DNA of 64,000 nt. It comes from Pseudomonas marginalis. GTDB lineage: Bacteria > Pseudomonadota > Gammaproteobacteria > Pseudomonadales > Pseudomonadaceae. The stretch is taken from assembly GCF_001645105.1 (NCBI RefSeq), contig NZ_LKEG01000044.1, forward strand, positions 1 through 64,000. The letters are read 5' to 3'. A model generated the notes under the pieces. That model was given only the letters and a program-made list of their open reading frames with translations, did no database searches and was not told where the DNA came from. This document shows positions 54,961-62,823 of the stretch, piece by piece; within the stretch, counting starts at the first letter, position 1, and each line of letters begins with the position of its first letter. The translations under genes were made by a program, and so were the position numbers.

Positions 54961-56229
54961 TTAAACGGCGATGCCCTTGCGGCATTGCAGCTGTGCGGTG
55001 CGCACGCGGGAGAAGGCGCGAGCCAGGCGCAGGAGCATTTCGTCGATGTTGCTTTTGCTGACTGTCAGGGCCGGGGTGAAGCGCAGGCAGTTCGGTTGCG
55101 GGGCGTTTAGGATCAGGCCTTCGTGCAGTGCAGCCTTTACGACAGCGTCCGCAGAATCATCCGACAGCGTCAGGCCCCACATCAGGCCGTGGCCACGCAA
55201 TTGACCGTGGTCATAGCGGTAGGCCAGGCGGGCCAGGCCTTCACCGAGGTAAAGCCCGGACTCACGCACCTGCTCCAGAAAGCCGTGCTCCAGCACCGTA
55301 TCGAGTACGGCAACCCCGGCCGACGCCATCAGCGCATTGCCATGATGCGTGCCTTCCAGTTCGCCCACGTCGAAACAACAGGCTGTGCCACGCGCCAGCA
55401 ACGCTGCGAGGGGCACGCCGCCGCCCAGGCCTTTGCCGAGGGTGATGATGTCGGCACGTACGCCGTATTGCTGTTCGGCGAGCAAGGTGCCGCAGCGGCC
55501 TATGCCGGTTTGCACTTCGTCGAGGATCAGCAGGATCCCCAGTTCACGGCACAGGCGCTCGACGCCCTTAAGGTAGTGTTCCGTTGCGGGGATTACGCCG
55601 GCTTCGCCCTGGATCGGTTCGAGCATGATCGCGACGGTCTGTGCATCCACGGCGGCATGCAGCGCCGACAGATCGTTGAACGGCACGTGGCTGAAGCCCG
55701 GCAATTGCGGCTCAAATCGGTTTTCAATGGCCCCAGCCGACGCCGACATCGCCGCGAAACTGCGACCATGGCAACCACTGCTCGCGCTGATGATGCGGTA
55801 AGCGCCGCCGCGATGCAGCTGGCCCCATTTGCGCGCCAGTTTGATCGCGGCTTCGCAGGCTTCCGCACCGCTGTTGAGCAGGTACGCCTGGTCGCTGCCG
55901 GTAAGATGGCAAAGGCGCTCGACGAGGTTGAGTTGTGTGCGGTTATGCAAGCTGTGGCCCGGATTGATCAGCGCCTGCGCCTGGTCGGCCAACGCCTTGA
56001 TCAATACCTGCGGGCTGTGGCCGAGGCTGTTGGCGGCGCCGCCCTGGCTGAAGTCCAGGTACGCGCGGTCGTCGCTGTCCCACAACCAGGAACCCTGGCC
56101 ACGCACAAATACTTGAGCCGGCCGCGCCACCGTGGGCATCAGCGCCTCGCTGGAAGCGCTGTCGCCTGGCGTATCGAGGATCAGGTCGTCCAGGCTCGGC
56201 GCTGCGCGGCGCATATTGAACAGCTTCAC
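54961..56229 (-). CDS. class III PLP-dependent aminotransferase (ArgD/AstC-like)
   Basis: A 422-residue aminotransferase. The PLP site is LDEVQTGIGRCGT followed by TLGKGLGGGVPLAALL, whose Lys should bind PLP; NSGAEACEAAIKLAR and HHGNALMASA are also conserved. The family acts on N-acetylornithine, succinylornithine, 4-aminobutyrate and similar amines, and the substrate cannot be fixed here. The location next to pqqABCDE is notable because an 11-gene pqq cluster with accessory genes beyond pqqE is described in P. fluorescens; membership is untested. It is divergent from a LysR regulator. Confidence 0.86.
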   Translation of the reverse strand: MKLFNMRRAAPSLDDLILDTPGDSASSEALMPTVARPAQVFVRGQGSWLWDSDDRAYLDFSQGGAANSLGHSPQVLIKALADQAQALINPGHSLHNRTQLNLVERLCHLTGSDQAYLLNSGAEACEAAIKLARKWGQLHRGGAYRIISASSGCHGRSFAAMSASAGAIENRFEPQLPGFSHVPFNDLSALHAAVDAQTVAIMLEPIQGEAGVIPATEHYLKGVERLCRELGILLILDEVQTGIGRCGTLLAEQQYGVRADIITLGKGLGGGVPLAALLARGTACCFDVGELEGTHHGNALMASAGVAVLDTVLEHGFLEQVRESGLYLGEGLARLAYRYDHGQLRGHGLMWGLTLSDDSADAVVKAALHEGLILNAPQPNCLRFTPALTVSKSNIDEMLLRLARAFSRVRTAQLQCRKGIAV

Positions 56230-56303
56230 ACCTCACCCCCGCTGGCAACCGGACCTTGGTCGGTACGCGTGGTGTTACTTGGTTGAAGATTGTTTGCCTT
56301 GCC

Positions 56304-56324
56304 TATGTAAACGCTATCAACATA
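56304..56324. promoter_or_regulatory. candidate LysR operator
   Basis: TATGT-N11-ACATA, a perfect inverted repeat of the T-N11-A type, lies between the divergent aminotransferase (75 nt away) and LysR (115 nt away) starts. TAAACGCT occurs twice, at 56308-56315 and 56323-56330. Confidence 0.55.
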
Positions 56325-56438
56325 AACGCTGTTCATTGCCCGATCCGGCCCTGTAAGCCCTGCGAATAGGCGCTAGACTAGGCGCCTCAGGGGCCAACAG
56401 CCATTTCGTTTTTCCAGCTTTTTCGATAAGTAAGCCTT

Positions 56439-57338
56439 ATGGATTTCAAGCAACTGCGTTATTTCGTCGCGGTGTATGAGGAAGGCCACGTAGGCCGTGC
56501 CGCGGAGCGCCTGTCGATCTCCCAGCCGGCGCTGTCGCAACAGATTCGCCAGCTGGAACAGAACTTGGATGTCAGCCTGTTCGAGCGCAGCAGCAAGCGC
56601 CTGCTCCCAACACTGGCGGCGCATACGCTGTACAACCACGCCCTGCCGCTGATCGATGGTCTGCAACAGGCGGTGGAAGCGTTGCGCAACTTCAAGGGTC
56701 AGGCGATGCGCACGCTGGCCATCGGCGTGCTGCAAACCGTGCACACCAGCCTGGTGCCGCAGATGCTCGAGCGCGTGCGCAAGGCCCAGCCGCACCTGGT
56801 GGTGCAGATCTACGAATTGACCGGACTTGAGATTGAGCGGCGCTTACTGAATGGCTCACTGGACATCGGCATCAGCTACCTGCCGCCACGCCAGCCAGGG
56901 CTGCACGGCGTGTTGTTGTATGAAGATGAGTTGAAGGTGGTGATCCCCGAGGACCATCCCTTGCGCGAATTCAAGAAAGTCTCGCTGAAGCAGGCGGCCG
57001 AGTTGCCGATGTTGCTGCTGGGCGAAGAGTTTCAGGTCCGGCAGATCTGGCAGGGCCAACTGGCCAACCTCGGACGCCGCCCGCAAGTGCAGGCGGAACT
57101 GAATACCATGGTGGGGATTCTCGACAGCTTGCCTCACACAAAACTGGCGACGGTGCTGCCGGGGCGTTCCCAGGATGAACACAATAGCCAGTCGCTGCTG
57201 TGGAAACCCTTGAGTGAACCCAGGGTGCCGCTGAAAGTGGGCTTGGTGTGCCGCGATGTGCAGCGCCAGCAGGCGACGGTGGCGTTGCTGCGCACGTTGC
57301 TGGAAGACGTGATGAATGCCCCGCAGGTCATCGCCTGA
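56439..57338 (+). CDS. LysR-family transcriptional regulator
   Basis: A 299-residue LTTR. The N-terminal helix-turn-helix is MDFKQLRYFVAVYEEGHV with ERLSISQPALSQQIRQLE; the effector domain follows from about residue 90. The sequence is closest in style to CynR/CysL-like regulators. It probably controls the divergent aminotransferase and/or itself through the T-N11-A site (inference). Confidence 0.92.
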   Translation: MDFKQLRYFVAVYEEGHVGRAAERLSISQPALSQQIRQLEQNLDVSLFERSSKRLLPTLAAHTLYNHALPLIDGLQQAVEALRNFKGQAMRTLAIGVLQTVHTSLVPQMLERVRKAQPHLVVQIYELTGLEIERRLLNGSLDIGISYLPPRQPGLHGVLLYEDELKVVIPEDHPLREFKKVSLKQAAELPMLLLGEEFQVRQIWQGQLANLGRRPQVQAELNTMVGILDSLPHTKLATVLPGRSQDEHNSQSLLWKPLSEPRVPLKVGLVCRDVQRQQATVALLRTLLEDVMNAPQVIA

Positions 57339-57356
57339 CTTTTTCGCGGGCAAAAG

Positions 57357-57380
57357 AAAACCCCGCCGAAGCGGGGCTTT
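57357..57380. terminator. terminator after the LysR gene, possibly bidirectional
   Basis: CCCCGC-CGAA-GCGGGG flanked by AAAA on the left and CTTT on the right, so it can work on both strands. On the minus strand it lies about 185 nt after the acyl-CoA dehydrogenase stop. Confidence 0.8.
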
Positions 57381-57532
57381 GCAGACTGTTTCCCTGACAT
57401 CCATTTCACTCCGCCATCCTGGCAGAATCCTACGTGTCCGTGTTGTTGCTTTGCGCTTCCTGCGCGACGTCCATGTGAAGTAGATTATCGGTGGATCCAA
57501 TCTGGCGATAGAGGACGAATAGCAGCACGTCA

Positions 57533-57550
57533 TGTAAGAGAATGCTTACA
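57533..57550. other. small palindrome near the acyl-CoA dehydrogenase stop
   Basis: TGTAAG-AGAATG-CTTACA, perfect 6-nt arms, lies 15 nt after the stop codon. No T run follows. Its role is unknown. Confidence 0.4.
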
Positions 57551-57564
57551 CGCCCTCCCAGCCC

Positions 57565-59343
57565 CTAGAACAGGGCTTCATCCAGCAAAAATAATGATTC
57601 GCTACCGGCTTTTACCGACGCACTCAGCGAATGAATACGTGGCAATAGACGAGCAAAGTAGAAACGCGCGGTGCCGAGCTTGCTGGCGTAGAAGTCTTCT
57701 TCCGACTCCTTGCCCAGCGCGGCCTTGGCCATGCGTGCCCACATATAGGCATACGCCATGTAGCCGAAGGCTTGCAGGTACTCCACCGACGCCGCGCCGA
57801 TTTCATTCGGGTTGGTCTTGGCGCGGTCCAGCACCCAGGCGGTCAACTCATCCAGGTTATCCACCGCCACGCCCAGCGGTTTGGTGAATTCAGCCAGCTC
57901 AGCACCTTGCGACGCAATGAACGCGCGGATCTCATCGGCAAACAAGGTGTAGAACGCCCCGCCACTGCCAACGATCTTACGCCCCATCAGGTCCAGCGCC
58001 TGGATACCGTTGGTGCCTTCGTAGATCTGGGTGATGCGCACATCCCGCACCAGTTGCTCCTGGCCCCACTCGCGAATGTAGCCATGGCCGCCAAACACTT
58101 GTTGGCCCAGCACGGTGGTTTCCAGGCCAAGGTCGCTCAAGAACGCCTTGGCCACCGGCGTCAGCAATGCCACCAGGTTATCCGCACGCTCGCGGGCAAC
58201 AGCATCTTCACTGAACTTGGCGATGTCCAGTTGCGTCGCCACGTAGGTGGAGAACGCCCGGCCGCCTTCGTTCGAGGCCTTCATGGTCAGCAGCATGCGA
58301 CGCACGTCCGGGTGCACGATGATCGGGTCGGCCACCTTGTCCTTGGCCTGGGCGCCGGTGGGTGCACGGCTTTGCACGCGGTCGCGCGCGTATTCAATCG
58401 CGTTCTGGTAGGAACGCTCGCCGGACGCCAGGCCCTGGATACCCACACCCAGACGCTCGTAGTTCATCATGGTAAACATCGCCGCCAGACCACGGTTCGG
58501 CTCGCCGACCAAGTAACCCACGGCTTCGTCGAAGTTCATCACACAGGTCGCCGACGCCTGGATGCCCATCTTGTGCTCGATGGAACCACAGCTCACCGTG
58601 TTACGTTCGCCCAGGCTGCCGTCGGCGTTCACCATGAACTTCGGCACCAGGAACAGCGAGATGCCCTTCGGACCCGCTGGCGCGTCCGGCAGCTTGGCCA
58701 GTACCAGGTGGATGATGTTTTCGGTGAGGTCATGTTCCCCCCCGGTGATAAAGATCTTGGTGCCGCTGACTTTGTAGGAACCGTCCGCCTGTGGCTCGGC
58801 CTTGGTCCGAATAATCCCCAGATCCGTCCCGGCATGCGCCTCGGTCAGGCACATGGAACCGGCCCATTCACCGGAATACATCTTCGGCAGGTAGGTGGCC
58901 TTGAGGTCTTCGCTGGCGTGGGTGTTGATCGACACGCAGGCGCCGGACGTCAGCATCGGATACAGGCCAAACGCCAGGCTCGACGAGTTGATCATCTCTT
59001 CGACCTGGGCCGATACGGCCTTGGGCATGCCCATGCCGCCAAAGGCAGGATCACCGCCCACACCCACCCAGCCGCCTTCGGCGTAGGTTTTGTAGGCCTG
59101 TGGGAAACCGTCCGGGGTGAACACTGCCGTGTTGTCCCAACGGCAACCTTGTTCATCGCCACCGCGGCTGAGCGGGGCGATGGATTTGGCGGTGACCTTG
59201 CCGGCTTCTTCGAGGATGGCCTCTACGGTTTCGGCGTCAACGGTGTCTGCCAATGCCGGCAATTGGGCCCAAGTGGTGGCGACCTCAAAGACTTCGTTGA
59301 GGACGAAGCGCATATCACGCAGCGGCGCTTTGTAATCAGCCAT
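57565..59343 (-). CDS. acyl-CoA dehydrogenase (long form, paralogue 1)
   Basis: A 592-residue flavoprotein of fatty-acid beta-oxidation, of the ~600-residue type with a C-terminal extra domain. FAD/substrate motifs MCLTEAHAGTDLG and KIFITGGEHDLTENI, and the catalytic Glu (about residue 441) in IYEGTNGIQALDL, are intact. The three adjacent paralogues correspond to the PA0506-PA0508 group, where long- and medium-chain enzymes (FadE1, FadE2) have been characterised. Which chain length this one prefers cannot be told. The start is MADYKAPLRD. Confidence 0.93.
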   Translation of the reverse strand: MADYKAPLRDMRFVLNEVFEVATTWAQLPALADTVDAETVEAILEEAGKVTAKSIAPLSRGGDEQGCRWDNTAVFTPDGFPQAYKTYAEGGWVGVGGDPAFGGMGMPKAVSAQVEEMINSSSLAFGLYPMLTSGACVSINTHASEDLKATYLPKMYSGEWAGSMCLTEAHAGTDLGIIRTKAEPQADGSYKVSGTKIFITGGEHDLTENIIHLVLAKLPDAPAGPKGISLFLVPKFMVNADGSLGERNTVSCGSIEHKMGIQASATCVMNFDEAVGYLVGEPNRGLAAMFTMMNYERLGVGIQGLASGERSYQNAIEYARDRVQSRAPTGAQAKDKVADPIIVHPDVRRMLLTMKASNEGGRAFSTYVATQLDIAKFSEDAVARERADNLVALLTPVAKAFLSDLGLETTVLGQQVFGGHGYIREWGQEQLVRDVRITQIYEGTNGIQALDLMGRKIVGSGGAFYTLFADEIRAFIASQGAELAEFTKPLGVAVDNLDELTAWVLDRAKTNPNEIGAASVEYLQAFGYMAYAYMWARMAKAALGKESEEDFYASKLGTARFYFARLLPRIHSLSASVKAGSESLFLLDEALF

Positions 59344-59466
59344 GGCAAACCTCGTGAGAACGTGAAAAGTGATTCGGTGAGAGTCGGTTTTACAGGCTCA
59401 GAGTGTACCCGAACAACTTTTCAGACACATAGGGTCCACTTGTGACTGATTGGTATTTTTAAGTCA

Positions 59467-61236
59467 TCACAGCGCAAAGGCCTCCGCAGGCAGACTCATC
59501 AGGCATTCGCTGCCCGCTTGCACTGCAGCACGGTGGGAGGCGGTACGCGGCAGCAGACGTTTGAAGTAGAAGTCGCATGTCGCCAGCTTTGCCTTGGCGA
59601 AGTCGGTGTCCTGTTGCTCAAGGGCGGCGATTGCCATGCGCAGCCAAAGGTAGGCGAGAATGACGTAGCCGCTGTACATCAAGTAATCCACAGCTGCCGC
59701 GCCCACTTCATCAGGGTTCTTCATCGCGGCCATGCCGACTTGGGTGGTCAGTTCGCCCCACTCCCCGTTCAGTTGATTAAGCTGCGCCACATAAGCCTTG
59801 AGCTGCGGGTGCTCGGCATTCGCCCCGCAGAACTTATGCACGATCCTGGTAAACCCACGCAGCAACTTGCCCTGGCTGCCCAATACCTTGCGTCCGAGCA
59901 GGTCGAGGGCCTGGATGCCGTTGGTGCCTTCATAGATCGGCGCAATCCGCGCATCGCGTGCCAGTTGTTCCATGCCCCATTCGCGGATGTAACCGTGGCC
60001 GCCGAAGACCTGCATGCCGTGGTTGGTCACCTCCAGCCCGGTATCGGTCATAAAGGCTTTGCAGATGGGCGTGAGGAACGCCAGCAGGTCTTCAGCGTCC
60101 TGGCGTTGAGTGGCGTCGCTGCTCAGGTGCGCCGTATCGAGCAATTGCGCGGTGAAGTAGGTCAGCGCGCGGTTGCCTTCGTTGAAGGCTTTCATGGTCA
60201 GCAACATGCGGCGCACATCGGGGTGCACGATGATCGGGTCGGCGACCTTTTCCGGGGCCTTGGCGCCGGTCAGCGAGCGCATTTGCAGGCGGTCGTTGGC
60301 GTATTTGATCGCGCCCTGGAAGCTTGCCTCGCCATTGCACAGGCCCTGCATACCGGTACCCAGGCGCGCATGGTTCATCATCGTAAACATGCAGTTGAGG
60401 CCTTTGTTCGCCTCGCCGATCAGGAAGCCCTTGGCGCCATCGAAGTTCAGTACGCAAGTCGCCGACCCCTTGATGCCCATCTTGTGTTCGATGGAGCCGC
60501 AGTGCACCGCATTGCGCTCACCGGAATCGGCATGGAACTTGGGCACGATAAACAGCGAAATGCCCTTGGTGCCCGCCGGCGCATCCGGCAGTTTGGCCAG
60601 CACCAGGTGGATGATATTGGCGCTCATGTCGTGTTCGCCGGCCGAGATGAAGATCTTGCTGCCGGTGACCGCGTAGCTGCCGTCCGCCTGGGGCACGGCG
60701 CGGGTCTTGATCAGGCCCAGGTCGGTGCCGCAGTGGGCTTCGGTGAGGCACATGGTGCCGGTCCACTCGCCCGCGGTGAGTTTGCTCAGGTAGGTGTCTT
60801 TTTGCTCGGCAGTGCCATGGGCATGGATCGCCGACATCGCGCCGTGGGTCAACCCTGGGTACATGCCCCAGGAGGTATTGCTGGAGCCGATCATCTCGCT
60901 GAGCACCAGGCCCAATGACTGCGGCAGTCCCTGGCCACCGTAGGCCGGGTCCGCTGCCACGCCGTGCCAGCCGCCTTCAACGTATTGGGCGAAGGCTTCC
61001 TTGAAACCCTTGGGTGTGGTGACGACGCCATTGTCGAAATGGCAACCTTCTTCATCGCCGCTGCGATTGAGCGGCGCGAGCACGTTCTCGCAGAATTTCG
61101 CGCCTTCTTCGAGGATCGCGCCCACCATGTCCGGGCTGGCATCGGTCGCGCCCAATGCCGCGTAGTGGCCGTGGAAATCAAACACGTTGTCGATCAGAAA
61201 GCGCATGTCGCGAAGGGGAGCTTTGTACTCAGGCAT
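59467..61236 (-). CDS. acyl-CoA dehydrogenase (long form, paralogue 2)
   Basis: A 589-residue paralogue. Motifs MCLTEAHCGTDLG, KIFISAGEHDMSANI and the catalytic Glu in IYEGTNGIQALDL are present, and the C-terminal domain is retained. The start at MPEYKAPLRDMRF matches paralogue 1; a longer in-frame reading adds 19 non-family residues. A 123-nt gap separates it from paralogue 1. Confidence 0.93.
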   Translation of the reverse strand: MPEYKAPLRDMRFLIDNVFDFHGHYAALGATDASPDMVGAILEEGAKFCENVLAPLNRSGDEEGCHFDNGVVTTPKGFKEAFAQYVEGGWHGVAADPAYGGQGLPQSLGLVLSEMIGSSNTSWGMYPGLTHGAMSAIHAHGTAEQKDTYLSKLTAGEWTGTMCLTEAHCGTDLGLIKTRAVPQADGSYAVTGSKIFISAGEHDMSANIIHLVLAKLPDAPAGTKGISLFIVPKFHADSGERNAVHCGSIEHKMGIKGSATCVLNFDGAKGFLIGEANKGLNCMFTMMNHARLGTGMQGLCNGEASFQGAIKYANDRLQMRSLTGAKAPEKVADPIIVHPDVRRMLLTMKAFNEGNRALTYFTAQLLDTAHLSSDATQRQDAEDLLAFLTPICKAFMTDTGLEVTNHGMQVFGGHGYIREWGMEQLARDARIAPIYEGTNGIQALDLLGRKVLGSQGKLLRGFTRIVHKFCGANAEHPQLKAYVAQLNQLNGEWGELTTQVGMAAMKNPDEVGAAAVDYLMYSGYVILAYLWLRMAIAALEQQDTDFAKAKLATCDFYFKRLLPRTASHRAAVQAGSECLMSLPAEAFAL

Positions 61237-61326
61237 GGCAATGTCTCCGTCAGCAGATGGTTTCAACCTACTGCCAGCCACTGCCGCGGACAATCACTGT
61301 AGAACCGCTGAATACACCGCCATCAC

Positions 61327-62616
61327 TCAACCGGCAGCGCTCTCCATGCGCACCGCGCCACGCCGGGTTTGCCCGGCCGCCACCACGCAGTTACGCCCGG
61401 CGCCCTTGGCGGCGTACAGCGCCTGGTCGGCGGATTTGAGCACCTCCTCCGGCGTGCGCTGCTCGGCCTGGCGTTCGGCCACGCCGATGCTGATGGTCAC
61501 CGAAACACTCGAGGCGCCGCTGCCCGAGCGACGCTGGCGGCCCTGTTGGTCGTCGTTAGGACGGTCCGAGTTGCGCAGCTTGATGTCGTAATCGGCGATG
61601 ATCTCGCGGATCTCTTCCAGGTGCGGCAAGCATTCTTCCACCGTCTTGCCGGCGAACACCACGGCAAACTCTTCACCGCCATAGCGGTAGGCGCGCCCGC
61701 CGCCGTTGACCTTGGACAGCTTGCTCGCCACCAGCCGCAGCACTTGGTCGCCAACGTCGTGGCCGTGGGTATCGTTGAAGCGCTTGAAGTGGTCGACGTC
61801 GCTCATTGCCAACACATAGTTGCGCCCCAGGCGCTGCATGCGCTCGTTCAGCGCGCGACGCCCCGGCAAGCCGGTCAGCTCATCGCGGAAGGCCATTTGA
61901 TAAGCCTCATGGGCCACACCGGCGGCGATCATCAGCATCACCTGGCTGCACATGATGTTCAGGGTAAACGGCAGGATGAATGTCTGCGGCAACATCCAGA
62001 ACAGGCCCAGCAGCCCCACCAGTTGCGCCGCATGCAGCGGGCGCGGCTGGTACCAGTACTGCGCCGCCAGGGTCAGGAAGCCGATCAGGAACATCGGGTA
62101 CGACAGTTGGATCAGGCTCATCCAACTGCCATGCAGCGCCGGCCAGCGAATCTCCGCCAACCAGTTCAGCACCGCCTGGGGATAACTCTGCTCGAGCGCC
62201 AAGGCCACACTGCCGATTGCCAGCAACACCGCGCCACGTGCGACGAAGTCACGGAACAGGTGCGTCTTCTCCTGCCACAGCGCGTAGATGCTGAACAACA
62301 ACGGCAGCAGCAGGCAGCACAAGTGAAACACCACGGCCGCGTCTTCGCGCACGCGACCGTTGTCGCGATAGAAGTCGGTCTGGGTATCGAGCAGGAAGTA
62401 GGCGATGTACACCGTGATCATCAGGAACAGTTCACGCTGACGGCGATACACCGCGCAGTACGAACCGCCGAGCAACAGCACCAAGGTCGGCAACACATTG
62501 AACAGCGAGGTGAAGAAGACGTTGAGGTCCTTGACGTACGCAGCCGAAAGCCCAGCCAGCAAGAGCAGCAACGAAGGTAAAAAGTGACTGAACCGTAAAG
62601 CGGACACGCGCGACAA
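61327..62616 (-). CDS. membrane diguanylate cyclase (GGDEF)
   Basis: A 429-residue protein from this start. Residues about 10-225 form six to seven membrane segments (MASE-like sensor), followed by a GGDEF domain with GGEEF at about 311-315 in YRYGGEEFAVVF, an active-site form. The RxxD inhibitory motif expected five residues upstream is missing (NGGG). A basic/Ser-Gly insert (about residues 350-375) interrupts the domain before VTISIGVAE. I prefer the TTG at 62616, 8 nt after GGAG; a TTG at 62637 is the alternative. Confidence 0.88.
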   Translation of the reverse strand: MSRVSALRFSHFLPSLLLLLAGLSAAYVKDLNVFFTSLFNVLPTLVLLLGGSYCAVYRRQRELFLMITVYIAYFLLDTQTDFYRDNGRVREDAAVVFHLCCLLLPLLFSIYALWQEKTHLFRDFVARGAVLLAIGSVALALEQSYPQAVLNWLAEIRWPALHGSWMSLIQLSYPMFLIGFLTLAAQYWYQPRPLHAAQLVGLLGLFWMLPQTFILPFTLNIMCSQVMLMIAAGVAHEAYQMAFRDELTGLPGRRALNERMQRLGRNYVLAMSDVDHFKRFNDTHGHDVGDQVLRLVASKLSKVNGGGRAYRYGGEEFAVVFAGKTVEECLPHLEEIREIIADYDIKLRNSDRPNDDQQGRQRRSGSGASSVSVTISIGVAERQAEQRTPEEVLKSADQALYAAKGAGRNCVVAAGQTRRGAVRMESAAG

Positions 62617-62766
62617 GGGTAAAACTCCGACCCGCAAAAAAATGATGGCACTGTGCCTTTATGCGGACAGTTAAGCACAACCTGCCGAGCATGTATCACA
62701 TTGCCATCACTGTAACGGCAGCGGGCGGCAATCCCTGAGCGCTGTACTGCGGTTTTTTATCGCCCA

Positions 62767-62802
62767 CAAAAAAGCCGCCGCTCCGGGAAGGAGCGGCGGC
62801 TT
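62767..62802 (-). terminator. terminator after acyl-CoA dehydrogenase paralogue 3
   Basis: AAGCCGCCGCTCC and GGAGCGGCGGCTT, 13-nt perfect arms around GGGAA; on the minus strand a run of T follows (complement of the A run at 62768-62773). Confidence 0.92.
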
Positions 62803-62823
62803 AGGAAGTGAACCCGGTAAGGC

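Noticed and set aside
57772..59445. Open frame of about 557 codons antisense to an acyl-CoA dehydrogenase
   Set aside because: Shadow frame with biased composition; similar frames occur opposite dnaG, rpoD, trpD and the second dehydrogenase.
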